From Euglena gracilis (taxonomy: Eukaryota > Euglenida > Euglenophyceae > Euglenales): a stretch of 64,000 nucleotides of DNA. Under the pieces are notes generated by a model. It had not been told where the DNA came from. It did not search any database and saw only the letters and a program-made list of their open reading frames with translations. Within the stretch, counting starts at the first letter, position 1. Each line of letters starts with the position of its first letter. The stretch covers positions 61,203,178 to 61,267,177 of the forward strand of contig CP154956.1 of NCBI GenBank assembly GCA_039621445.1. The letters are read 5' to 3'. The position numbers were made by a program, and so were the translations under genes. Below are positions 23,131-35,200 of the stretch, one piece after another.

Positions 23131-23640
23131 GTTTCCCGAACGATCTTTTTTTTGCCCAGCCTTCACTCCCGGGGGTCCGTGAGGGGGTACCGGCGGGGTG
23201 GGGGGTAGGCGCAATGGGCTCTGTGGAGACAGGTAGGTTCGGGATACTCCCCTTCCCACGCAGGATTTTTTCCCGGGGACCGAAGGCCCTCCTTTTTGGG
23301 GAGTGGTTGGAGGGGGGAGTCCGGCTTGGCGTCCCTTCCGGCACTGGGGTTTTTTTTTAGGAAAAGGCCTGGTTGCCCTCCCCTAGGCTTCTTGTACCCC
23401 AGCACCAACACCTTTTGTGCTTGTACTGCTCCTCCTGCGCCAGCAGATAGCCAATCTTTGGTGAAGTTTTGCTTGCTCCACCCTTTGGATTTTTGACTTT
23501 CTTGAACTTTTGCCCTTTCTTGGCTCCAGTGCCTTTCTTGGAATTCCCTTGAAAGTTGATATAATTTGACCTTGGTCTTGATTCAGCAGGCACAATCTTG
23601 AATTGAAACCATATATAAAAGAGAGGGAGCCTGCGGACAG
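23131..23640 (-). repeat. Probable 5' LTR of element C (outer end unknown)
   Basis: The sequence upstream of the PBS must hold the 5' LTR. It is GC-rich near the PBS and ends gggaaac on the minus strand, like the ggggaaaac end of the A-type LTR. No second copy exists in the window, so the outer limit cannot be fixed. A plus-strand tatataaaag near 23611 is TATA-like but points away from gag. Confidence 0.4.
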
Positions 23641-23889
23641 TGAAAACAGTTAAAATCGGTTGCTTAATTCGCTGTGCAGTTCGCTACTTTACAACACAGC
23701 AGTTATAAAGGTCTCTGAGGCAGTGGTAGCGGCCGGTCCCCCATCTGCTGAAGCATCTGGCTGCCATTGCGGATTTGTATGAGGGGCATTGAAAGGATTT
23801 CGCTCAGATGCAGTGGTGCTCTCCCACGGCCTTGACCTCTTGTCCCGCAACACCCGAGAGGATGAAGGATTCTGGGGAAGGCACTTCAG
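23641..23889. other. Short spacer, nothing recognised
   Basis: Mixed-composition sequence with no repeat partner in the window and no coding motif. Confidence 0.4.
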
Positions 23890-24858
23890 TCATGTGGGCC
23901 CTAGAGGTACAACTTGATCAAACCGTCCCGAAAGAGGCTTGCCATCCTGCCCCTTGAAGAAGATCCACGCCTTGCACCCTCCGCCCAGGTGTCCCTTGGT
24001 TGTGCGCATCCATGCATCCGATGAAACTCCAATCGTGATCCCAGTACACTGAAATACACGGTCTCGCTGAGGCAGATATTTAACGTTGATCAGAACATCA
24101 TCATCAAAATGAGCAGCACCAGCTGTCACCAATGCCACCCAAGGGAGGGAGACATTTCCATGAAATTGAATGCGAACTGGCACCACACTGGAGCGCTGCA
24201 CATCGCGAACGGCCAGAGCCACAGGTACGCGGGCAGCAGACGCGACGGCCGGCTTAGTCTTCAGGTTCAGGTAAGCACTGACGCACTTCGCTGCCCAATC
24301 CTCCCCGGATGCAGCAGGGTTCAAAGCTGCCATGGAAGCCAGTAAATTCTTCAAATGTGACAACGATTTGCATTGGACCACAAATTTGGTGATGGCATGC
24401 GCCACAGAAGCCCGATCATGGACTGACTCAAAAGCCAACGAAGTACCATCTTCAGATTTGCTCAGAAGTGACATCCCAAGGGTACAAGCCATGGAGGACC
24501 AACTCACATCCACCACCCCAGGCAAGGCTTGCAAAGCTTGTTGCAAATACCGCGTCCGACTCGCCTCCGTTGCCTCAGTGAAACTGGAGGAGACCTGATA
24601 ATCAACCCATGCTGTTAGTGCTTGAGACACCCCTGCTGCCTGCCCCCCTTGTGGCCAAGAGTACGCTCGCAGGAAGGTCACCACTTGGGAGGCGTCCTGC
24701 AGCGGAAGCAGCATGGGGCAGAGGCGGTGGACTGCGGCGATCGGGGTCAAAAGAATGTTCAGCTGGCCCACCGCCTTTTGCAATTGGTCAGAAGCAGGAA
24801 ATTGTTTCGCCTTGATGCAGCTACAACATTCCAAATACAAGTGCTGCAACCCAACCAA
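23890..24858 (-). CDS. Unrecognised protein or exon, about 320 codons
   Basis: The frame is open for 322 codons with balanced, non-repetitive composition (for example ALTAWVDYQVSSSFTEATEA, VHDRASVAHAITKFVVQC, PVRIQFHGNVSLPWVALV), unlike the low-complexity shadow ORFs. It begins at a TTG; the likely ATG is either internal (MLLPLQD) or in an upstream exon. A pyrimidine-rich stretch ending gggttgcag lies at the start and could be a splice acceptor. I do not recognise a family. It may be a host gene exon or the gene of an unclassified element. Confidence 0.4.
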   Translation of the reverse strand: MVGLQHLYLECCSCIKAKQFPASDQLQKAVGQLNILLTPIAAVHRLCPMLLPLQDASQVVTFLRAYSWPQGGQAAGVSQALTAWVDYQVSSSFTEATEASRTRYLQQALQALPGVVDVSWSSMACTLGMSLLSKSEDGTSLAFESVHDRASVAHAITKFVVQCKSLSHLKNLLASMAALNPAASGEDWAAKCVSAYLNLKTKPAVASAARVPVALAVRDVQRSSVVPVRIQFHGNVSLPWVALVTAGAAHFDDDVLINVKYLPQRDRVFQCTGITIGVSSDAWMRTTKGHLGGGCKAWIFFKGQDGKPLSGRFDQVVPLGPT

Positions 24859-25042
24859 ACCCGAAAAAACAATAATAGCGAACCTACAAATGAGCTGGGC
24901 AGATCAACTGTATTTAGAAAGGGTAAACTAAACCACATGTTTTTTTTAGTAAGAAGGATTTCTCAATAACATCTCAGAGAGAGAAAAATTGTGAAAGAAC
25001 TTCAATGCAGAGACGTACCCCCTCACGCAGGGAAAGCTGCCA

Positions 25043-26809
25043 CTATGCGCATCTCGCAGGACACCAGCTTTCCCCAAAGAACAGCTCCCCTGCAATGCTT
25101 TGAAATCTAAAACCTCTAGAAAGGGGGGGAAGAACACAAAACTGAGGGGAAAAAAACAGAATCCTGCGAAGGGGCGATGTCCTCACAGGCGTCAGTAGCA
25201 CCGTTGATAGCGGAATCGTAGTTGAGCAGGTGGGCGGAGCCACTTCCAGATCGATGTCGTTCCCTGGTTGTGTGGGTTCAGCACGAAAATTGACAAAAGA
25301 CGGGAGTGGAGGCGAAGGCTTCAGCCGCGCCAGTGACTCGTTGACCAGGTGCATACAATTTTTATCCCCACTCAAGGATTCACTTCCAGTCTTCCAAACC
25401 CAAATATACAAACCCAAATATACAAACCCGAAATACTGATCACTTACATTCATCCCCCCAAAAAAACCAGCTAGGATTTCCGAACTCTTCGCCCACCCTC
25501 CTCCTACTAGCCATGCACTTAGGAATCCCAAAAACCACCAACCTAAAGGACACAAAATTCCCCAAAACAAAATACGGAGAAGAAACAACGACCACCCTCC
25601 TTGATATTTTGGACTGTGCAGGGGCAGCCAATGACTCAATGATTGTATGACCAGGCGCTACAAGCCCTTGTCCGTGGAGGTGGTTCCATTGGGCTCCATG
25701 GTCGATTTGACATCCACTTGCAAAGCGACCCGCTTATTGGATCGCTTGTCCTCAGGTTTTGATGCCCCAAATGATGTCAGTAGCAGCTGCAAAAGGCTAA
25801 CAAAAGGAGACCTATGGATCAGTAGGCTCAGCTCTTGCCGATAAAGAACCTCTAAGCTAATGGAGTAATTGACCCCCGAAGACATTCCGAAGAATTAACA
25901 CGAGGCGTTCGAGCTGGATCTGCACAACAATGTTGCCGCATGAGACGAAACAATGCTACACTTAGGGAAGAAAATGGGCTGAAAAACGTAAATCAGAGCC
26001 TGAATGGCGGCCCACTTGTACACCGCGGTCATGAAACACAGATAATTCAGGCCCGATTTCCCCTTGGGACAACCCGGCATCTGCTCTCCATTCAAGAACT
26101 CAACCATAGACTGCGATTATTTGCCCAATGATTTGCGCAGCCGTTCACCCAATTCACGAACACGCATGAAAATAACCACCTCGGAGAGAAACAACTGCAC
26201 TTGCTGCTCATCTGCTATGTGTTCCTTTGCAACCCTCACAGTTGGGGCATGACAAGAAAAAGCAGGAAAAAAAACACACGGACATGCCGATAATAACAAA
26301 AGCAGATCTGAAGGAAATTTAATGATGTAATTCTCCCAAGGCGGGGGGGGGGATAAAACAGGGAGCCCTTACTCTCAAAAGAACACAATTGGTTGGAATG
26401 ATCGACAACCCGATGTCCTCCAACAATTCATCCCGCGAATGCCAAAATAATCAGGAAAGTCTCTTCTCAAGAGTGGGATATCCAACATTGGTATCTTCCC
26501 CAAAATCACAGAGAGATACACCGCAAAACTTTGCAAGACCGCAGGGCTCAACACAACACCAGGGATCTCTTGCCCCTCTTTGAGGACGGTCACCTTGATG
26601 ACCCCTTCATCATCTTCAACCCTGCTGATGTGTAGAATGTCCTCGATCACCAAGGTACGGCGAAGCTCATCCGTACTCATGGGAACTGGAAAGCTGAGCA
26701 GAGGCGAAGAATCGGGGTGCATGCAAGCTGAAGTTGTCTCAGGGGCCTTAATGTGCGATGATTGAAATTGGAACGCAAAGCATGGAGGGAAAGCGAGGAA
26801 AAAAAACAA
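25043..26809 (-). other. Cluster of short open frames, possibly exons
   Basis: Minus-strand frames follow each other closely: 26809-26375 (with MSTDELRRTLVIEDILHI and VKVTVLKEGQEIPGV-like sequence), 26299-26117, 26107-25895, 25885-25658 and 25639-25043. Composition is protein-like and not repetitive, and the following frame at 24858 is on the same strand. They could be exons of one degraded or intact host gene, or compact ORFs of an unknown element. No catalytic motif is visible, and splice sites cannot be called reliably by eye. Confidence 0.3.
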
Positions 26810-26989
26810 CTAAATAAATGCATAAAACCAGGAACATTAATAGCCTCGCTTCGAATATTCGTGGAGAGCAAGATGGCTACTCAGCACTGTGAATAGTTTG
26901 AGCAAACCTGGGGAAACAGTTTATTTGTCCGTAGACAGCCAGATAATTTACTATTACCTGACCAAAGGGGGGGGGGCAGAAAGTACCCT

Positions 26990-27617
26990 TTCAACACAAT
27001 GCTAAGACCATTTTCAAATGGTGCAAAGAGCACCAAGTAAACCTCCAAGTCAGCTGGGTGCCTTCAAAAGAATGCCTGGCAGACCCCATAAGCAGATGGG
27101 AAATGGACAAGGGGGATTACTCCCTAGACACACTATTTTTTCAATGGTTAAGACAGCAATTCAAAAAATTCATAAATTTCGAAACAGATTTTTTTGCCTC
27201 CCCAGGCAACAAAAAATGGCCCAAATTCGTAGCCAGATGGCCCCACTGGGATGCCACAGCGGTAAACGCGTTAAAATGTCCACTGGACAACATGGGGGAT
27301 CTTTACGCAACCACCCGTAGTTTGTAATTCAAAAACTTCTGCCCAGGTTGCAAATGTTTCCTCAGACCAAGGTGTTAATGGTGACCCCCTACTGGGATTC
27401 AGCAACCTGGTGGCCCCGATTAATAAAAATGACAGTCCCAGTGACCCTCCTGCCTCAAAATCACCCCCTACAAGGGTTTGTTCACCAATTGCAGGAGGGA
27501 ACAAATGCCACCCCCCAGGTGGCCCCTGTTTCGCATGATTTGCTCAGGCAAATATTGGAGGGGAATCAAATTCAGGTTAAAACTATTGACGATTTCCTGG
27601 GGAGAAACCCCAGTTGA
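26990..27617 (+). pseudogene. RNase H C-terminal part of a DIRS-like RT, inverted
   Basis: The plus strand reads FKWCKEHQVNLQVSWVPSKE, CLADPISRWEMDKGDYSL, FETDFFASPGNKKWPKF and, in a second frame, VLMVTPYWDSATWWPRLIKM. This order (VPSKECLADPISR, then DLFAS-like DFFAS, then VTPYWDSATWWP) is typical of the region after RNase H in DIRS and related YR elements. It starts about where the minus-strand RT/RNase H at 29452 breaks off, so the two may be halves of one copy separated by an inversion. Confidence 0.7.
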
Positions 27618-27905
27618 AAACGTTATCAAAGTGCTTTTGCACTTCTGTGGGTAATTTTGGAGCAAATGGGGGTGCCCCCCCCCCTGAAGCCACCACAGAC
27701 CAAGTGGCTGACACCTTAATACAATTATTCTAATTTTCCAAGGCCCAAGCCCGTAATGCATGTACTGCAATGCTTTTGATTTCTTTGTTTGGTGGGCTAA
27801 GATTCCACACCCTTTTGACCCCTTACAAAAGGCTTCGAACCAAAATCTGGAGAAGTATGGGGCATTTTGGGATCCCCTCCCAATCCTTCTGGGGCTGGCC
27901 AAGAC
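27618..27905. other. Possible DIRS continuation, not assignable
   Basis: After the stop that ends the DIRS frame, short plus-strand frames (for example FHTLLTPYKRLRTKIW near 27800) may be part of the same element, but no recombinase box is visible. Confidence 0.3.
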
Positions 27906-28138
27906 TTTTCCCCTCTCGCCGGTTCGGTGACCGTGCGCGGAATGGGCTCCCCGGCAGGCCGAGTGGGGGGAAACAGTCACCCGGCGCCCCGGTAAAAATC
28001 TGCACACGCGTCCCAAAAAATCCCTTTTTTGTGTCTTTCGGTCCCTAAATTCAGACAGAACCTGGGTTTCAGCAGCCAAATAATTCAAAAAATAAGGTGG
28101 GAAACGGTATTTTTGGCCAACTCCTTGGGGGTGCTCCC
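27906..28138 (-). repeat. Solo A-type LTR fragment
   Basis: It is the reverse complement of 4690-4921 with about one difference in ten. It stops exactly at the LTR end gagaggggaaaa and is not followed by a PBS, so it is a solo or truncated LTR. The close agreement shows A-type elements were active several times. Confidence 0.8.
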
Positions 28139-28432
28139 TGGTGAAGTCGGACGCACCTTCCTCGCAGTGGTTCCGGGGTGGACCAGCTCTTACTGCTGAC
28201 AGGGCTGGGCCAATGGTGCGACGCAAAGTCGTTTGGTTGTTCCATGCCATATGAGTCTGCCTTCCCACCTGCGTACCCAGGGTAATTTCCTTTTGAAGGT
28301 TTCCTTTTATGTGGACTGGCGGAGTGTTCAGTGGTTCACACCCACCCAGGGGTGGATCAACACCAGCCCGAGTGTTATCTGCTAGTTATGTCTGCTGAAG
28401 TCTGCACAACAAACCCCCCAGATCCTACAATG
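28139..28432. other. Spacer, nothing recognised
   Basis: Sequence between the LTR fragment and the minisatellite. No ORF with family resemblance. Confidence 0.4.
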
Positions 28433-29215
28433 TCCGTGGTGGACAACCGTCCGTGGAGGACTCACTAAACCCCAATCGTCCGTGGTGGACTCCCTAACCC
28501 CCAGCCGTCCGTGGGGGTCTCACTAAACCCCAATCGTCCGTGGTGGACTCCTAACCCCCAGCCGTCCGTGGGGGACTCACTAAACCCCAATCGTCCGTGG
28601 TGGACTCCCAAACCCCCAGCCGTCCGCGGAGGACTCACTAAACCCCAATCATCCGTGGTGGACTCCCTAACCCCCAGCCGTCCGTGGGGGTCTCACTAAA
28701 CCCCAATCGTCCGTGGTGGACTCCTAACCACCAGCCGTCCGTGGGGGACTCACTAAACCCCAATCGTCCGTGGTGGACTCCCAAACCCCCTGCCGTCCGT
28801 GGGGGTCTCACTAAACCCCAATCGTCCGTGGTGGACTCCTAACCCCCAGCCGTCCGTGGAGGACTCACTAAACCCCAATCGTCCGTGGTGGACTCCCTAA
28901 CCCCCAGCCGTCCGTGGAGAATTCACTAAACCCCAATCGTCCGTGGTGGACTCCCTAACCCCCAGCCGTCCGTGGAGGACTCCCTAAATCCCAGCCGTCC
29001 GTGGTGGACGCCCCAGCGCCAATCGTCCGTGGTGGACAATCGTCCGTGGAGGACTTTCCAGTCCCCAACAGTCCTCCCTAAACCACAAACGTCCGTGGTG
29101 GACCCCTAACTGTCAACCGTCCATGGAGGACTACCTACACCTCAACCGTGTGTGGAGGACTCCCAAAATCCCAGCCGTCCGTGGTGGATTTCCTAAACCC
29201 CATCTGTCATTAGAG
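28433..29215. repeat. Minisatellite of alternating 28/29-bp units
   Basis: About 27 units share the core cgtccgtggNggac, alternating between a tggtggactccctaacccccagc-type and a ggaggactcactaaaccccaat-type half, so the true period is a dimer of about 56-57 bp. Units become irregular after 28980. Each core has gtcc...ggac ends that could pair. It is not a CRISPR: spacers between cores are repeats themselves. Confidence 0.92.
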
Positions 29216-32200
29216 GACCCTAAACCACTACCCAAGCCGCCTGTTTTTTCCCTACTTACAAAGGTTGGTCTCATCGGCTTACCTGTTAATTGTGCATTTG
29301 TATTCTGACCCTCGCGAAGATGTGTCTATGTTTCTCATCAAGGTTTCAAGTGTATTGGCTTCAATTTCATCATTTTTTCCATCCCTGGAAGTGTTTGGTT
29401 CCTGGTTATTGTTTATTCTGGATTGTTGCCAAGAATGGCGGTGCCACCAATTCACATCTCTTTAGACGTGCGCCATCCCAACGCCTTTTGCCTGTTTTGG
29501 TTCGAATTGCAAATTTTGATGCTTCCCCAGAGACTGCTGCATTGAGCTCCTTTACGTTTATGTGTAAAATGGAGTCTTTTCTCTAAAATTCCTGCACTAG
29601 TTCTCCTGTGTGGATGTCCAGCCCACCCCCCCCCCCAGGCATGGGTGCTGCTGTCTGAGTGTAACTCCCTGGTTGCATTTTGGGGGAAGGGTATGCTCCT
29701 CAGGTGTCCAGTAGAATTTTTATTTCCCTTAATTGGGCCTCGATTTCCTGGGAAGTGTGGTGTTTTGAGTCCCAGGCGGCTGTGGACGTTGCCACCAAAA
29801 AAATTGCCAGGTTGTCCGTAAAAGCCCTTACAAAGGGCAGGGCCATTAGATTGCATCTTATTTGACCCAAAATGGCAGCAAACTGCCTTTTTGACATGTA
29901 ATCTTTTTTGACAAATTTTCCCAGTTCCTTTTTGATGGTTTTGACTTTCTGAGGGGGTATCTGTAGCTTTCCTTCCTGGACGTTTAGTTGAAAACCCAGA
30001 TGGGTTACCACTTGTGTGGGCTGAAGGGTGGACATTTTCACATTGATTTTGAACAGTGAATTCAGCAAACCTTTGACGAACTCTGTTCAGGTGACTTTGC
30101 AAAATATTTCGGGTGGGGGCCACCAGTAAAATGTCGTCCAGGTAAATAAACACCTGGATGCCTCTTTTTCTCCACAGCTTTTCGAATGTTTTCATCACTG
30201 ACATGAAAATTTGGGACCTTACATTTAGCCCAAAGCAGCCTGTTTGAAATTCCCAGGTCTGCCACCCTACCTGATGCCTCAAAAATGGCCTTAGGCCTGG
30301 ACTTAATGGAACATGAAAAAAGGCATCCTTTAGGTCGATTTTTGCTTCCCAGTGGCCTTTTTCAAAAACTGGAAAAATGAGCTGGATATGATCCAGCTTG
30401 CAAGGTTTTACTTGAAACTGCTTTTTTATTTCTCTGCAGTCGCTGATCATTCTCCATTTTGTTGTTCCTCCTTCTGGTTTCTAAATTAGAAACCATGGGA
30501 TTAAATGCTGGGTGTCTGAATCCGAAACTCGTTTTATTGACCCAGTTTTTTCATAATCCAATGGGATTTTTTCTGCCTGGTTCAGGTCCAAGTTGGCTCT
30601 GGGTTTTGGGTGGTAGACAACTTGGGGGGATTTTCCCAGGGGGGTTGAATTCCATTTTTTATCAATTGACATGTTGCTGGGGGGGGGGGGCATTTTTGGC
30701 CACCATTTTAGACTTTTCTGAAGTCTCTGGTAAAGGGGGTATCGCCCCATTTTCCCTGCATGTAATTTATTTCCTGAATTATGTGATTTTTTTGGGGCTG
30801 GGTGGGGGGTGTTGGACATTTCACAGCACCTAGAGCCCCTAGGGCCGGATCCCTTGGAAAAAGCAAATGTTCCTGGGGGGATGTGCATGCACTCTCCTCT
30901 CTTCTCATTCTCTCTCTCTCTGGAAGATCCTGTTGCTGGAATACATACCATTGGGCTTACTGCCCCTGTTTGGCGTATCTGGTCTGGTCTGCTTGACGTT
31001 GATGGGGTTGGTAGCCATACCATAGGGGGGCCAGTGTGGGTCCCCCCCCTTGTTGATTGAATAAATGCTGGTGGGGAGTCTCCCCCTTCCTATTGCCATC
31101 TGGCCCCTGGGGGACCATCTTCCTCCTGGGGCTGGGCAGGTGGCTGCCCATTTAAATACAAAGCCCTTGCAGGGCTGTCCATTAGCTTCTGGAGGGCCTG
31201 TGAAGGACCCTGTGGCTTTTCTGTCATTTCTGATCTTCTTGTGGAACTTTCTGGCCCCAGTGGCCTTGATGATAAAGGCCCCAAGGGCCTGATTGGGTTC
31301 TGGGTCGCCATGCCCATTTGAAATCTTCAGGGGTTCTTGGGACCCCTCCCTTGACCCCTGGGGGTTGGTGTGATTGAGAAAGGATGGGGATGATGTGTCT
31401 GACCTTTTCTGCCCCTGCCATGTCCTGTGGGGTCTGGGTGCTGGTGCCCACCTTGGCCTTTGTTCCATCTACTTTTGATGCTGTAGATGCCTTCATGTCC
31501 GGTTGTGCCGTCATGGCCTTTGTTGCCTTCATGGCCTGTGCGGTTTTGGCTGCCATGGCCCCGCTTAAATTCATTGTGTGTTTTGAATCGTTGGTCCCCA
31601 TGGCCCTGGTTTCAATGGCCGTAGGGGCCCGCTGGTTGTTGTCTCTGCCCCTTGCGGGGTCTTCTGACCACTGTCTGCCAGGGTCCGTGGCCATCACTTT
31701 GGGGGGTTTGGGTTGTGGAAGTTTGTTTTGGGGAAATTTCTTTTGGGGAAGCGGCAGCCACGGTTCGCCACAGTCGACCCGCGCCGTCAGGTTTTCCTGC
31801 TGCTGCTCCTTCTGCTCCTCAGTCTTGAAGTTATCCAGAGCTGTTCGTCTTGTAAATTGCATCTTTCATTGAAATCTTTCAGAAACTTCAACAATTTCGG
31901 CTTTGAGATTCTGCACGAGCGTCTTTTTCTGGATAATTTGAGTTGATTGATTGACTTCTTCTTCCTCCAATTGATAATGTGGTTGACGTTCCTTTCTTCA
32001 GGGTGTCAAAGGACAAATTAAGAACCAGCCAACTCCGGCGAAAAAAAAGGCACTAAGCAGGGACTCATAACCCAACGCGCCAAATAGTCCAAGCAACACC
32101 GCCGGCGAGCAAGGCATGGCCCCACAAGGCCAAAGTGCAGAGCCCGAGGTGTCCCTCCCCCTCCACCCTCCGCCTTCGGTGTCGTGAGTGGAATCGATCA

Positions 32201-35200
32201 TTGGGGCTCCCGGAGGGGGACACCCGCACTCCCTCGAGGCAAGTCGACCAGCGCTCCAAAACAATCACTACAAACCGCCGGCGAGCAAGGCATGGCCTCA
32301 CAATACCTTTGTGCTTCGCCCTCCCTCGGTGTTGCTCCTGGACGTCCCATACCGGAACGACGCCCCAGCCAGCTCCGGCAAACCAAACCCTGCTTCCCAG
32401 GCATGCTTGTGCTTACCGACCGGGGGGGTGGTGCTACAGGGTGCATGCCCCTAGCAGGCACACACCCCCGGGGGGGATGGGCAGGGTTGGATGGGAAGCC
32501 TTGAGGGGAGGGGTCGGACCTCCCCCCTCCCGACACGGAGGGGAAGGGGTCGGACCCCCCCCTCCTATCTCGAAACTGAGGGGGGGGGCGAAAATTTTTG
32601 ATTTAATGGACCGGCAAAGGGCCGGAAATCGGGTCGAAAACGGTCCAAAATCCCAGATTTTTCTTTGAAAATAGACCCAAAAATCCTCATTTTGAATTTT
32701 TTGGATCTTTTTTTGGGGAGAAAACACCAACACATCAAAAAATGGGCAATATGTCCAAAAGTCACCAAAAGGGGTGTTTTTTGCTCATTTTCCGGAGCGC
32801 AGCACCGGAAGAAAATTTTTGCTATTTTTGGCACCTGTCAAGGAGGGGGAGGTGGGGGGTCCAGACCCCCCTCCCAACATCTAGGTGATGGGGGTGGTCC
32901 GGACCCCCCCCCCCCAACATCTAGGGGAGGGGGGGGTCCGGCCCCCCCCCCCCCCTACCACCTTACCCCCCTTGGTATTTCCCTTCTCATTTTCAGGAGA
33001 TCCAACACAAACTCGAATCCCTTCAGACTCTACGCATACCCCCCCCTGCGTATCCCTGAACATACTTGGGTCACAATTCTTTGCACCCTCGCCCTCTCTC
33101 AGTCTTGGGCCGCTTGCCACTCCCTTGCTTGCAAAACGTTTGGGGGAGGGGCCCCATACCACCCCCTTCCCCAGCTCGAACGTTTGCCTCTCCACATCTG
33201 AAAAAGAAGACATTTTCACTTAAATTCCTCGCACACTCCGAATCCTTCAAAATCTGTCCCGTTTTAATGTTAAAAAAAGAGCACAATACCTTGGGGTGAG
33301 GGGACAAACGAAAGGTACAAGGTTCGACGTGGCGTTCGAACTTCCCCTTAGATAAACTTCAACTTCCTTCTTGTCGATCGTCTTGTATTGAACAATGACA
33401 ATGCAGAAAACTCCCAGCCCATAGAGGAAAAACGTCAATGGTAAATGGGAAACTCCCTGTGGGAAAGAAATCAAGGGAACACCACTTGCCAACAATGGGG
33501 GAAAATACTTCTCTTTTTGCAACCGCCTTCCAATCAATGGGGAGACGCCCAATACACTCCTGCAACTCTCCCCCTCTCCAAATGCATTCCTTTACCCTCC
33601 TACACTTGGACATTGGAATTGGAAACCTATATTAAGGATATCCCTCTAGTTAGGAAAGGAGCCATTCACACGCGCTTCACATCCCCTAGGGCCTTCTCCC
33701 TTCCCTACCTTCCCCCAACACCCCCCGCTCTCTTCCTTCCCCTAAGAACTCAATGTATCCATCCACATACACCATGGGCAACAACATGGCGTCCGCCTCC
33801 CTCATCCTCATCCAAGGGATCACCCAACACACTTAACGTCATTAGGGCTTCGGGGCAACAAGGGCCTCTTCACAGGCCTTCGTGTACCTCCACCTGAGCC
33901 CCTGAGCCGGAGATGAGGGTGCCCGCGTCGTCCGATGGGGGCGGAGGAGTGGCATCAGCAGATGCGGCCCAGTGATCAGGATCGACGGTGGTTGGGTTCG
34001 GCATGTCCGGGGCATACCACTACGTGAGCGGGTGGGCTGCCCTGGCGAAGTTATTTTGTGGGGAGGTATGGCAGAATCTGAGAAGGACGGAGGGGTGTGT
34101 GGTGCACCGGAAGTCTGCTGACCACGGGACCGATTACATATAACCATATTTCAACCCTCCCCCCTGTTTGGGTGCTCACATGCGAGTGACTCAGACGGCA
34201 TTCTCTTGTGCTGTTTTTTTGTTTGGTTTTTTTCTTCTTTTTTTTTGTTGATGGGGGGGGTGGGGTCTAATAAAAAAGGGGATCAGATTCACAGGAACAA
34301 CGCCAGAACTCACACCCAATTCAGAGGTTGCATGATGTGGGAGATCCATCAGGGGTGGGGTTTGCCCTGAAAAACAGCCCCCCCCCCCGCGTAGGGGAGA
34401 GAGGCCCTAGAGGTTGGGGGGGGGGGGGCAGGGCCACAAGGCGGTCGGATGGCATGGGAAGGGAAAAGAAACGGTATGGACCGGGGTTTCCAGCAGGGCG
34501 TCCGGCAGGTCGGCAATGATGGCCAGCAGGCAAACGTTGTCTGGCAGGTGTAGTACTTGGTGGGAGACAGGGACGACGGATGGCCACACGTGGAGGAGGA
34601 TGACGGGGCAGAATGAAGCGCCGTGGAGGAGGGCGCCGCAGCTGAGGGAGGCGTCATCGAAAATTAAGCGCAAATTTGTTGGATTGTTGTAGGTTCTCCC
34701 CAGAAACTCAGGACAATAAAAAAGCAATCAAACAACATTGTCAAAAAAAACTGTGTACAGGGGGTCAGAATAAGAAGTCGGAGAAAAGTTCGCGCCATGT
34801 TATCACGACCGGGATTACTGCCGCCAAGGGTATGAGGATTCGCAGAGAAAAAAACACGCGAACTAATCGGCCAGTATGCGCTCAACTTATTCGGCAAGAC
34901 ATCAACATCAATCCATTTGAAGCCGACGATGCACTATTTTTCAACAGCCTCGTTCAAAAACAGTCAGAAAAAGTGCCGGCCATGAATGAAGAAGCAAGAA
35001 AGTTCCGTTCTCGAGTGTGTCAGTGGCGCCCCTATTTGGAACCAAAAAGGAAAACGCTGTGGCAGCAAGCTGGCCCCCAAAATCTGGCACCAAATTGTCC
35101 CAAAGCCGTGGAACCAAACTGGCCCCACCTGAAACACCAAACTGGACCAAAATGTGCCCAAAGATGCGGCACCCAACTGCCCCAAGAGATTCAAACTGCC